From: Variimorphobacter saccharofermentans
GTDB taxonomy: Bacteria > Bacillota > Clostridia > Lachnospirales > Lachnospiraceae
NCBI RefSeq assembly: GCF_014174405.1
Contig: NZ_JACEGA010000001.1
Span: 2,892,501-2,956,500, forward strand
Length of the DNA stretch: 64,000 nt
Direction of reading: 5' to 3'
The notes under the pieces are model-generated. The model worked only from the letters and a program-made list of their open reading frames with translations, searched no databases and was not told the origin of the DNA. Both the position numbers and the translations under genes were made by a program. Positions 44,285 through 51,954 of the stretch are shown piece after piece; positions within the stretch are counted from its first letter, which is position 1, and each line of letters starts with the position of its first letter.

Positions 44285-44788
44285 TTAATCATCAAAATCA
44301 GAAATATCACCCGAGCCTCTGGAAAGTCCTGTGATACCGGTTCTAACCAGTTCTTTAATCGTATATGGCTCTAATAGTTTGATAAAGGCATTGATTTTAT
44401 CCTGATTACCAGTAAGTTCAATCATAAGTGATTCCATAGCTACATCCACAATCTTTGCTCTAAAAATATTCGCAACGGATATGATATCCTGCCGATTTTG
44501 CTCTGTAGCATTTACCTTAACCAATATTAACTCTCTTGTCACAGATTCCCCCGGTGCCAGCTCCTTAATCTCAATAACATCTTCGAGTTTCAGTAATTGC
44601 TTACGTATCTGGTCCAGTATCTGGTCATCTCCATGAGCTAATACTGTCATACGGGATATTGATGGATCCTGTGTCTCACCGACCGTCAAACTATCAATAT
44701 TATATCCTCTTCTACTAAATAATCCAGCTACTCGGCTGAGTACACCGGCAGTATTCTCTACCAAAATCGATAATACCATCCTCTTCAT
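44285..44788 (-). CDS. ilvN: Acetolactate synthase small (regulatory) subunit
   Basis: A 167-residue regulatory subunit that gives acetohydroxyacid synthase its feedback sensitivity to valine. The N-terminal ACT domain reads MVLSILVENTAGVLSRVAGL and RRGYNIDSLTVG, and the C-terminal part contains ELVRTGITGLSRG. The ATG at 44788 is about seven bases after GGGAGGAG; a longer frame would begin inside the leader hairpin. The catalytic ilvB gene is not adjacent, so the large subunit must be encoded elsewhere. A promoter and a terminator-like leader hairpin precede it. Confidence 0.93.
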   Translation of the reverse strand: MKRMVLSILVENTAGVLSRVAGLFSRRGYNIDSLTVGETQDPSISRMTVLAHGDDQILDQIRKQLLKLEDVIEIKELAPGESVTRELILVKVNATEQNRQDIISVANIFRAKIVDVAMESLMIELTGNQDKINAFIKLLEPYTIKELVRTGITGLSRGSGDISDFDD

Positions 44789-44842
44789 AGCGTGCTCCTC
44801 CCTATAATATGTACATTTTCTTGTGTCGATGTCTATAAGAAA

Positions 44843-44876
44843 AGCCCTGCACCACAGGACACTCTGCAATGGGGCT
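44843..44876 (-). terminator. Terminator-like hairpin in the ilvN leader
   Basis: On the minus strand AGCCC and GGGCT pair, with TGCA/TGCA inside and a small bulge, followed by TTTTCTT. It begins about 35 bases after the predicted transcription start. It may be an attenuator; I see no leader peptide before it and no T-box sequence. Confidence 0.6.
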
Positions 44877-44914
44877 TCTGTTGCTGTATAAATAGTAAGT
44901 TTTAAGTTTTAATT

Positions 44915-44943
44915 ATTGTAACAACAACATTTCTATTTGTCAA
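44915..44943 (-). promoter_or_regulatory. Predicted sigma-A promoter of ilvN-ilvC
   Basis: TTGACA (44938-44943) and TACAAT (44915-44920) are 17 bases apart on the minus strand, an almost consensus promoter. The ilvN start codon is about 125 bases downstream. Confidence 0.85.
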
Positions 44944-45180
44944 GTATAGATATAAATCCTTTCACCAATTTTTAGATGATACTGATTATAGATTCCAGCA
45001 GGTGCTCTAAGCAGATGTTTCATAAACGCTTTACTTAAGCATATTTGCGCTATACTACAAATGAGAGCACCCACTTTTCACATGAACAGTTCATAAACCA
45101 AAAAAGATTTTTGAACTACACTTGAGTTGCTCCATACTTCTCTTTCATCCCCACAATGAATGCATAAAAATTCATTCAAA
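44944..45180. other. Gene-free stretch downstream of the glycosyltransferase
   Basis: No reading frame is supported. GGTGCTCT (near 45000) pairs with AGAGCACC (near 45064) as a long-loop stem that contains a smaller AGCGC/GCGTT stem. Another short stem, TGAATG/CATTCA, lies by 45158-45180 next to the glycosyltransferase stop codon. These may help end that transcript, but no good U-run is present. Confidence 0.4.
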
Positions 45181-46110
45181 TCATATCATTAACATAAGTC
45201 CTATATTCCGAATAATCCCTGTTTTCAAATATCCGTATTTTATCAAAATCATTCTTTTTCGTATCATATTTTCCTGACTTAGATACGCAAACTGCTCTAG
45301 AATTTCTTTATTATGATCATTTAACAGTTCTCCATATATATGAAGAAAGTCGATAGCTTGACGTTCTAACGCGCGCAATGCCTCCTTCTGCATCTGGATG
45401 GATGTGATACGATTCTTTATATAGGCTCCAAACCCAATATCTCCGACCACATTCCCACCATGCTGACGATATAGTAAGGTGCCATCATTAATAAAGCCGA
45501 TTTTTCCGAATGCTGATGCAATGAGACCGACCCACCAATCATGAAAGCGTGCATTTGTCGGGAGCTCATGAGTATGAATTACCTTTCTAAGAGCAGCATT
45601 TACCATAACGGTGCAGCCTATCAGTTTATTTTCCATCAACATATGAGGAAGATCCGTTTTTCTGGTATTCAGATGACTGGAGCAGAAAAAGGAATTCTTT
45701 ATCACATTCAGGTTTTGATCCACCACAACTGCATCTGTGAATACTGCCAATGGCCTATCTTTCCCTAACTGGGCCTCCATGTGTCTGATTCTTTTTAGTG
45801 TAATAGCTATTTTATTATTCTTCCAGACATCATCCTGATCACAGAACATAATATAGTCCGAAGTGGTATGGCATAATGCATTGAGAAAATTCATCGTAAC
45901 ACCCATATTGGTCACATTCTGATAAACATGAATTTTATCCGGATATTGCTCCTCATAAGTCCGTAGTAAAGGAAGCGTCCCATCTTTAGAACCATCATCA
46001 TGAATAAAAAGTTCAAAATCCTGATAGCTTGAACCCAGTATTGAATCAATTTGATCTCCAACATACTTTTCCCCGTTATAGGTTGCCATTATGATAGCCA
46101 CTGTACTCAT
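45181..46110 (-). CDS. Glycosyltransferase family 2
   Basis: A 309-residue inverting glycosyltransferase with a GT-A fold. The nucleotide-sugar region is VAIIMATYNGEKYVGDQIDSIL at residues 4-25, followed by FIHDDGSKDGT. The metal-binding DxD is in MFCDQDDVWK, and WWVGLIASAFGKIGFINDGTLLYRQHG is the acceptor-side segment seen in rhamnosyltransferase-like members. No signal peptide is seen; the C-terminus is basic and hydrophobic (GYLKTGIIRNIGLMLMI). It follows another family 2 gene by 61 bases, so the pair probably decorates a cell-surface polysaccharide. The sugar is not predictable. Confidence 0.9.
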   Translation of the reverse strand: MSTVAIIMATYNGEKYVGDQIDSILGSSYQDFELFIHDDGSKDGTLPLLRTYEEQYPDKIHVYQNVTNMGVTMNFLNALCHTTSDYIMFCDQDDVWKNNKIAITLKRIRHMEAQLGKDRPLAVFTDAVVVDQNLNVIKNSFFCSSHLNTRKTDLPHMLMENKLIGCTVMVNAALRKVIHTHELPTNARFHDWWVGLIASAFGKIGFINDGTLLYRQHGGNVVGDIGFGAYIKNRITSIQMQKEALRALERQAIDFLHIYGELLNDHNKEILEQFAYLSQENMIRKRMILIKYGYLKTGIIRNIGLMLMI

Positions 46111-46171
46111 GTTTTATCTCTCCACATATCTATTATCTCTATCTGCTTTATTGATTGATCAGCCATTCATA

Positions 46172-47146
46172 TTATTTCCAATAGGATTTATTCATGCTAC
46201 AGCGCAGTATTATATTACGGGGCAATAAATCATAACGGAGTCCCATCTGGTATCCGATAAATTTAAATGCGCTGCTGATAATCAGGTCCGGTATTAGATA
46301 ATATTTCTTTTTTTGAATTAAATACTGCATGGTTTTCCTGACTAATTTAATTCCTTCTGATTCCGATTTTACACCATGGAGTACCTCTGCGTATTGATTA
46401 TGGGATACTCCAAGGTCAAAGTTCCGAGTAAATTGTTGTACATACGTATATTTATGGGAATGAATCACCTTTGCATTGGCAGCATACGCCACCTTGTAAT
46501 TGGCTCGAATCATCCCTGCTGCCATAATCATGTCCTCATTAAATATTGTCTTATCTACAAAACCACCCATTTCACGATACACCTTATTACGGTAAGAGGC
46601 ACATACATCGGAACAGAAGAAGGTCTTGATGCCAAGCTCGGGCAGGTCCTCAAGCGTTTTAATCCTGCTATGCTTCGGATAATTAAAATACCTTGTATAG
46701 CGCTCTAGCAAATCAGCTTTCTCGTCCGGGAGCTGTCTTGCATAGGAGGCTGCTACCATCGGATCTGAGTAGGGTTCTAAAAGATTCTCAATCAGTAAAT
46801 GATCAGCCGGAACTGCATCCTGAGTCATAAACAGAATAATATCCGCGTCCGATAAGGAAGCTCCATATTTTCTAGTACCACCATGATCATATTCTTTTTT
46901 ATTAATAGGAATGATCTCAATATTACTTCCCTCTATATCAGGTATCTTCTGCTCCTGTCCCTGATACTCTTCTGTGTGTAATATAATAACCCGATTGGGC
47001 TTTATTGTTTGTTGATATAATTTTATCAGCAGCTTGTCCAGCTTATCATCAGAATGATAGGTCGGAATAATAACATCCACCGTATATTTGCAGTCGATGT
47101 CTCCGCTCTCTGCTTTATCTTCCTGTCTCTGAATATTCTCTTTCAT
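46172..47146 (-). CDS. Glycosyltransferase family 2
   Basis: A 324-residue family 2 glycosyltransferase. The opening VDVIIPTYHSDDKLDKLL lies at residues 24-41 after a charged leader. IILFMTQDAVPAD contains the DxV-type metal motif. FCSDVCASYRNKVYREMGGF and FNEDMIMAAGMIRANYKVAYA supply the acceptor and catalytic region (ED). It resembles rhamnosyltransferases of surface-polysaccharide clusters. The ATG at 47146 follows GGAGG. It is the first gene of a two-gene glycosyltransferase unit with no polymerase or flippase in view. Confidence 0.9.
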   Translation of the reverse strand: MKENIQRQEDKAESGDIDCKYTVDVIIPTYHSDDKLDKLLIKLYQQTIKPNRVIILHTEEYQGQEQKIPDIEGSNIEIIPINKKEYDHGGTRKYGASLSDADIILFMTQDAVPADHLLIENLLEPYSDPMVAASYARQLPDEKADLLERYTRYFNYPKHSRIKTLEDLPELGIKTFFCSDVCASYRNKVYREMGGFVDKTIFNEDMIMAAGMIRANYKVAYAANAKVIHSHKYTYVQQFTRNFDLGVSHNQYAEVLHGVKSESEGIKLVRKTMQYLIQKKKYYLIPDLIISSAFKFIGYQMGLRYDLLPRNIILRCSMNKSYWK

Positions 47147-47290
47147 ATAACCTCCATAGAATTTGGTTCTCTTGGATTATTTATTAGATTATATACGATA
47201 ACATGTTCACGACCTCAAGCTCTGCTCACATACTAATAAGTCAACTCGCATCATGTTCACTATGCTTTATTATATCATATATGAAGAAAA

Positions 47291-47321
47291 AGGAAACGGA
47301 AAATATTATTTTCCGTTTCCT
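47291..47321 (-). terminator. Terminator of the DUF4153-type gene
   Basis: On the minus strand AGGAAACGGAAAA pairs with TTTTCCGTTTCCT over 13 bp with a five-base loop, followed by TTTTCTTC. It begins 10 bases after the stop codon at 47331. Confidence 0.9.
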
Positions 47322-47330
47322 AATGTTTCT

Positions 47331-48908
47331 TTATTTATCACTTTCTTGAACATATTTATAAGCAATATAATCAGATACGTTGAAATCCCGAATTCCCCGG
47401 TTTTCTGTTCGCTCTTTTATCCTATCATAATATCTGTTGATATATAAACCTGGCTCTTGGTATTCATAGTAATACTCATTACTGTATTCATCTTCATAAA
47501 CTACTTCATTGTTCCATTCACCAGTCTCAGTAATCAAGGGTACAACCACAGGAGCAGCATCCGATGACAGATTCATAGTAAGGTAGATCAAATCCTCAAC
47601 ATCCAATACTTCTTCATGATCCCGTAGATAGGCAGCGATATGATAATCCGGTTTTGCGAAGGAAAATGCCAGATAAAAGATTGCAACAACTGCCACGCAA
47701 TAATGAAACAGTGGAAATATCTTGCGATATACGGATATAATCACACCCGCTAATACAAAAGCATCAATCAGCAATGCCAGAAGTACAAACAATCGCAAAA
47801 AGGTTAGGTGATAAGCATCAATATATAGGAGCATACGATAGGTTGCAGAGGCAATCATGATATAAGTGCATAAAGTTATCATCGTTAAAATATACCGAAG
47901 AAGCTTGTTATCCTCAAACATATTCGTACAAATCAGTATTATGATTATGTTGATAATTGTTACGGCTAATAATTCAAAAAATCCTCTTCTGGCATACTCT
48001 GCAAAAGTGAATTCTTCCGGAAGAACGAATATACCACTGGTAAACAGGTAAGCTATCTGAATTCCGCAAAATAAGACATATACGAAACCGATTAATGAAA
48101 TTGCCGTAATTGCTATGGAAGCACTGGCCTTTTTTCCTTCCTTGCTGACTCTGCTTTGAACACCTGATGCTGCTCCGCATAATATACAATAACAAGCAAT
48201 GAAACCAAAGAGTGTCATCATAATAATAGTTATGATATTGGAGGAAAACAGTGTATCCATCATCCTCTCCGTCATTTTTCCAAAAAGTAAGTCTGCGTTG
48301 GACAGCAGTAACAGAATGATTATCAACATCGGAATCGCAATGACGACTCCGATCACTACATTGATTACCTTCTCATTCTTAAAGAACTTTGATTTTTTAC
48401 TAAAATGCACGCTATCGACAAAGGGCATACCGATTGCTGCAATGCTTTGAAAAATGAGTCCGAGCATCTTTAATAAATGCTTCGTAAAATCCCAAGGCTT
48501 CATATCATATAGCTGATACAGAAGAAGCAGGTCGAACAAAATCATAATCGCTACTACATTTAGAAATTGCAAAATAACACTGGCAGTTAGAAAGGTAGAT
48601 AAGCCAAATAGCAGAATTCCAATATAGAACATGGCTGCTCCCTTTCTACGAGGAACCTCAAGTTCTTTAAATGCGATGGTCAGTAGTATTAGTAACACCA
48701 ATGAATATAACAGTACATTAATTCCTATCTGTGCTTTATAAAAGAGAAGCGTAAAAAAAGTACCAAAGATAAGACTTATTCCTCCAAACACTCCGAATTT
48801 TAAGCGCAGTTTACTAAGCAGTGGCGAAACCACTTCTTTTTCTGAAGTGCCTGCAACTACCATTCTATCATCCTGAACTGTAGGATGACCATTATTCAAT
48901 TGTTCCAT
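47331..48908 (-). CDS. DUF4153/DUF4173-type multi-pass membrane protein
   Basis: A 525-residue membrane protein with about twelve hydrophobic helices between residues 30 and 410, then a soluble tail of about 100 residues rich in Tyr and Glu (YEDEYSNEYYYEYQEPG). The middle helix segment RRGFFELLAVTIINIIII is characteristic of this group. Function is not established. The ATG at 48908 follows GGAGG. Immediately upstream is a helix-turn-helix/DUF2975 pair, which may regulate it. It is of the same broad type as the protein encoded at 7725-9512 but smaller. Confidence 0.75.
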   Translation of the reverse strand: MEQLNNGHPTVQDDRMVVAGTSEKEVVSPLLSKLRLKFGVFGGISLIFGTFFTLLFYKAQIGINVLLYSLVLLILLTIAFKELEVPRRKGAAMFYIGILLFGLSTFLTASVILQFLNVVAIMILFDLLLLYQLYDMKPWDFTKHLLKMLGLIFQSIAAIGMPFVDSVHFSKKSKFFKNEKVINVVIGVVIAIPMLIIILLLLSNADLLFGKMTERMMDTLFSSNIITIIMMTLFGFIACYCILCGAASGVQSRVSKEGKKASASIAITAISLIGFVYVLFCGIQIAYLFTSGIFVLPEEFTFAEYARRGFFELLAVTIINIIIILICTNMFEDNKLLRYILTMITLCTYIMIASATYRMLLYIDAYHLTFLRLFVLLALLIDAFVLAGVIISVYRKIFPLFHYCVAVVAIFYLAFSFAKPDYHIAAYLRDHEEVLDVEDLIYLTMNLSSDAAPVVVPLITETGEWNNEVVYEDEYSNEYYYEYQEPGLYINRYYDRIKERTENRGIRDFNVSDYIAYKYVQESDK

Positions 48909-48993
48909 GATATAATATCCTCCTTTAATATTATTCTTCTTTCTTTATATGCTTCTATTCTGCTTCTTCGCAGATATTATGTTGTGTTACGGT

Positions 48994-49218
48994 TCAACCT
49001 CCTTCAATTATTTCTTCATCCTCTACGTATTCCAATATATCACCGGGTTGACACTTTAAAGCTTTACAGATTGCTTCTAATGTACTAAAACGTACTGCTT
49101 TTGCTTTGTTGTTCTTCAGTATGGAGAGGTTTGCCATCGTAATATCTACCTGCTCGGCTAGTTCGGTTAAGCCCATCTTTCTCTTTGCCATCATTACATC
49201 CAAATTTACCAGAATCAT
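48994..49218 (-). CDS. Small XRE-family helix-turn-helix regulator
   Basis: A 74-residue DNA-binding protein: MILVNLDVMMAKRKMGLTELAEQVDITMANLSILKNNKAKAVRF is summarised here as the helix-turn-helix part at residues 10-50 (key segments LTELAEQVD and ANLSILKN), followed by LEAICKALKCQPGDILEY. It belongs to the YozG-like single-domain type. The ATG at 49218 is eight bases after GGAGG; the GTG at 49227 touches that site. It directly follows the DUF2975 gene, a common pairing, and probably regulates this locus. Confidence 0.88.
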   Translation of the reverse strand: MILVNLDVMMAKRKMGLTELAEQVDITMANLSILKNNKAKAVRFSTLEAICKALKCQPGDILEYVEDEEIIEGG

Positions 49219-49230
49219 TCGCGGCACCTC

Positions 49231-49680
49231 CTATATGGTTAAGTCATTTTCGAGTTTATAAGTAACCGCCTGATCAAATACCTGGGATAGTACCAGTGAA
49301 AATAAACCAGCCACCACGAACACCGTAACCAGTACCAGCGCTGCTGGTGTAACAACAAAGAAGAGCCGAACCGCCATAATAACTGTAATAATGAAGGAGC
49401 ATAGACCCATACGCTTTAGGGAGGTGACATTCTCCTTCACAAAGGGATTCTCCTTTATTACTGTATGAAACATTCTTCGCAGTTCCCACAGAATAATCAA
49501 TGCAAATACGCCTGCTATCATAAATATCACACAATAGGGAATGTAGTAGTCTTTAAAAATACTGAAATACTTCCCTGCCTCCTTAAAGATAAAGGGTACT
49601 GTAATGCATATTAGGATTCCGGAAAAGAACATAAAATCTAGTAATAGTTTTGTAAATCTGATTAAGGGACTCCTACTCAT
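49231..49680 (-). CDS. DUF2975 membrane protein
   Basis: A 149-residue protein with four hydrophobic helices (about residues 8-30, 45-68, 90-110 and 113-135), fitting DUF2975. Such proteins are regularly encoded just before a small XRE-family regulator, as here with a 12-base gap. The molecular role is unknown; a membrane partner of the regulator is a reasonable inference. The ATG at 49680 (MSRSPLIRF) is eight bases after GAGGAGG; the eight-residue extension would start on that site. Confidence 0.85.
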   Translation of the reverse strand: MSRSPLIRFTKLLLDFMFFSGILICITVPFIFKEAGKYFSIFKDYYIPYCVIFMIAGVFALIILWELRRMFHTVIKENPFVKENVTSLKRMGLCSFIITVIMAVRLFFVVTPAALVLVTVFVVAGLFSLVLSQVFDQAVTYKLENDLTI

Positions 49681-49751
49681 ATTCATCCTCCTCGTTCTTA
49701 CCATATCTTTTTAGATTATTTATTAACTGTAGATTATCATATAAAAAAGCG

Positions 49752-49798
49752 AAAGTCAATAATTATTTATCGTTTTTCGATAAATAATTATTGACTTT
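49752..49798 (-). terminator. Terminator of the ABC-F gene
   Basis: A perfect 21-bp stem (49752-49772 with 49778-49798, GTCAATAATTATTTATCG and its complement) has a five-T loop and is followed on the minus strand by a short TCGC stretch and TTTTTT. It lies about 17 bases after the ABC-F stop codon. The symmetry would also let it act on the plus strand. Confidence 0.8.
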
Positions 49799-49814
49799 TA
49801 ATAGCTTGTTCTAT

Positions 49815-51524
49815 CTATTGCAGGCTTGAAAGTCTGGAAAGAACGTCGAGATATTCTGCCTCCAGTATTTCTTTTTTCGTCTCATTTTTCTTAAGCCCCA
49901 TCTCTGCTAGAAGCTGGGTAATACGTAGTTCTAAACGCATTCTCTCAGAATGTATGGAGAGGCTATTTTCTGCCGATTTTTTTGCTTCCTTATTCTTAGC
50001 AATTGCTGCCTCTTCATAGGCTTTCAGATTACCCTGAATTAGCTTCGTCTTCTGGTCTTCGATCATTAGCAGATAATCCGCTGTCTCATTAATAAAGTGT
50101 CTGTCATGAGAGACAAAAAGGATGGTTCCTTCATATTCTTTGATACGTTTCTGTAATGTCATAATGGATGGCATATCCAGATAGTTCGTTGGTTCATCCA
50201 GAACCAGTACATTCGCATTCGATACAAGCAGCTTGGCTAAGGCTAACTTCATTCGCTCACCGCCGCTCAGGACCTCGACTTTTTTCCCTAAATCATTACT
50301 TGTAAATAAGAACCCCGCTAAAATGCTACGTACCACTGACTCGGTTTGAACACTGTCTTTCATAGCGTTTTCTAATACCGTCTCTGACTTCTGCAGATTC
50401 TCCATCTTCTGATACAGAAATCCCAGAACCGCTTTAGGGACAATCCGAATCGTATCGCGAAACTCACCCTCTTGAAAAGAGGACCTTATGATGTTCAATA
50501 AAGTTGTCTTACCTACCCCATTGGGTCCGACTATCGCAATCTTTTTATGGTTCGGTATTCGAAACGATGCATTTTGGAATATTGCATGATCCCCGTACGC
50601 GAAATTAAGCTCACTAGCCTCCATAATGATTTTGTTTTCAGGAGGATTCGTCAATTTGAAATTCAGGGAGATTCTTGGTTCTTCCTTCGGCCTTTCTTTC
50701 ACCTCCATGTGATCAATGCGTTTTTTTACAGCGTCGGCTGCACGGTGAAGATTTTTTTGCTTACCATCGTGATTTCTGCCGGTAACACATAAAAAGTCGC
50801 GCATATGGGCCTCTCTGGGGCTCATTCCCTTAGGTATCCTCGCTGCATTTTCAGCAAGCTTCCGCTTTTCCACATACACCTCTTCCAGACGCTTCTTTTC
50901 ACCGATATAAGCTTCATATTCTTTCTTACATCGTTCCTTCTCTGCTTCCTTTAACCGTTCGTATTCCGAAAAATTCCCCGGATATTGAGTGATCTTCCCA
51001 TGGGCCACTTCCACTATCTTCGTACAGATTTCATCTAACAGGGCACGATCATGACTAATAATAAGAAGCGTCTCCATTCTTTTTAATTTTTGCTGAAGGA
51101 GTCGAATACCTTCCATATCAAGATTGGCAGTGGGTTCATCCAATAATACGATGTGACCTTGTTTGCCAAAGGCTCCCGCCAGCTTAAGTCTGGTTTCCTC
51201 ACCACCACTAATCTTATCCTGGTATAACTTATCATTAACATTAAGCTCCTTCAGTAGCTTTTGATGATCTCCTTCCTGCTCCAGATACTCCTGTTCCTCA
51301 TAATCTGAAAACTGAGGTACATAGGAGAAGGAGCCATAGGTGTTAATATAACCTTCCTCTGCCTCCAGCTCACCCAGCAGCAGTTTCAATAATGTTGTTT
51401 TCCCTGCTCCATTCGCTCCCACAACTCCGATTTTATCTCCAGAATAGATAGCGAACTCATCAATATCCAAAATCAAACGATCTCCGAAGTATTTCTTAAT
51501 ATTCTCTGCTTTTACTAATAACAA
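49815..51524 (-). CDS. ABC-F ATPase, antibiotic-resistance (ribosome protection) type
   Basis: A 569-residue protein with two ATPase domains and no membrane part. Walker A motifs are GANGAGKTT and GPNGVGKTT; signatures are ISGGEETRLKLA and LSGGERMKLALA; Walker B motifs are VLLDEPTANLD and LVLDEPTNYLD. The linker (about residues 185-290) is the ribosome-reaching part in this family; IPKGMSPREAHM within it is typical of the Vga/Lsa/VmlR-like group. A CplR-like role against pleuromutilin, lincosamide and streptogramin A drugs is plausible but unproven. It starts with TTG at 51524, eight bases after GGAGGG. That site is buried in a hairpin, and a leader of about 320 bases precedes the gene. Confidence 0.88.
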   Translation of the reverse strand: MLLVKAENIKKYFGDRLILDIDEFAIYSGDKIGVVGANGAGKTTLLKLLLGELEAEEGYINTYGSFSYVPQFSDYEEQEYLEQEGDHQKLLKELNVNDKLYQDKISGGEETRLKLAGAFGKQGHIVLLDEPTANLDMEGIRLLQQKLKRMETLLIISHDRALLDEICTKIVEVAHGKITQYPGNFSEYERLKEAEKERCKKEYEAYIGEKKRLEEVYVEKRKLAENAARIPKGMSPREAHMRDFLCVTGRNHDGKQKNLHRAADAVKKRIDHMEVKERPKEEPRISLNFKLTNPPENKIIMEASELNFAYGDHAIFQNASFRIPNHKKIAIVGPNGVGKTTLLNIIRSSFQEGEFRDTIRIVPKAVLGFLYQKMENLQKSETVLENAMKDSVQTESVVRSILAGFLFTSNDLGKKVEVLSGGERMKLALAKLLVSNANVLVLDEPTNYLDMPSIMTLQKRIKEYEGTILFVSHDRHFINETADYLLMIEDQKTKLIQGNLKAYEEAAIAKNKEAKKSAENSLSIHSERMRLELRITQLLAEMGLKKNETKKEILEAEYLDVLSRLSSLQ

Positions 51525-51560
51525 AAAAAGATCCCTCCTTGCATGAATGCCGGAAAGATC
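51523..51560 (-). promoter_or_regulatory. Hairpin that hides the ABC-F ribosome binding site and doubles as a terminator
   Basis: On the minus strand GATCTTTCC (51552-51560) pairs with GGAGGGATC (51530-51538) using two G-U pairs, with a GCAT/ATGC stem in the loop. The 3' arm is the Shine-Dalgarno sequence. Seven U residues follow, and the TTG start codon begins on the last of them. The hairpin could therefore block translation and also terminate transcription. Confidence 0.75.
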
Positions 51561-51673
51561 GAATAAAGAATTCTATATGATAAGTAGCTATAGATAAATA
51601 AACTGCATAGTTTTACCTATAACCAAGTAAGGTATCAGAAAATGGTATTGCCTTTCTGAACCTCAGTATCAAT

Positions 51674-51715
51674 CTATTCGATAATCCAGCGATAAAACAT
51701 AATACAGGAATCCAT
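51674..51715 (-). other. Possible 13-codon leader frame in the ABC-F leader
   Basis: ATG at 51715 opens MDSCIMFYRWIIE and stops at 51674. The nearest purine-rich sequences, AGGAG and AGGGG, are 14-20 bases upstream, which is far. It is placed where an attenuation peptide would be, but nothing more supports it. Confidence 0.25.
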
Positions 51716-51850
51716 ATAATACTTGTGAACCCCTGCTCCTACTTATTTCATTTACCATTCACTGAATTACCAAATAAACATTATACTTCACACCGTTACA
51801 AACTGCCTATAAATGCAATCTGTGTCCTTTCATTTTCAATTTATAAACCT

Positions 51851-51879
51851 ATTTTACTGTGCTTTCATGCATTTGTCAA
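51851..51879 (-). promoter_or_regulatory. Predicted sigma-A promoter of the ABC-F gene
   Basis: TTGACA (51874-51879) and TAAAAT (51851-51856) are 17 bases apart on the minus strand. The start codon is more than 320 bases downstream, so the transcript has a long untranslated leader. Confidence 0.8.
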
Positions 51880-51905
51880 TCACAAGGATCTTAAGACACT
51901 AATCA

Positions 51906-51947
51906 GAAAGTAGCAGATCAAATCTAGGCATTCAATCCGCTACTTTC
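51906..51947 (-). terminator. Hairpin downstream of methionine synthase
   Basis: GAAAGTAGC pairs with GCTACTTTC over 9 bp, extended by GAT/ATC, just after the stop codon at 51955. A U-run is missing on the minus strand, so termination may be weak. Confidence 0.5.
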
Positions 51948-51954
51948 CATAAAA

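Noticed and set aside
44789..44869. N-terminal extension of ilvN starting inside the leader hairpin, or a leader peptide there
   Set aside because: It starts with TTG inside the terminator-like stem, has no ribosome binding site, and is in frame with ilvN only by chance; ilvN has its own good site at 44788.
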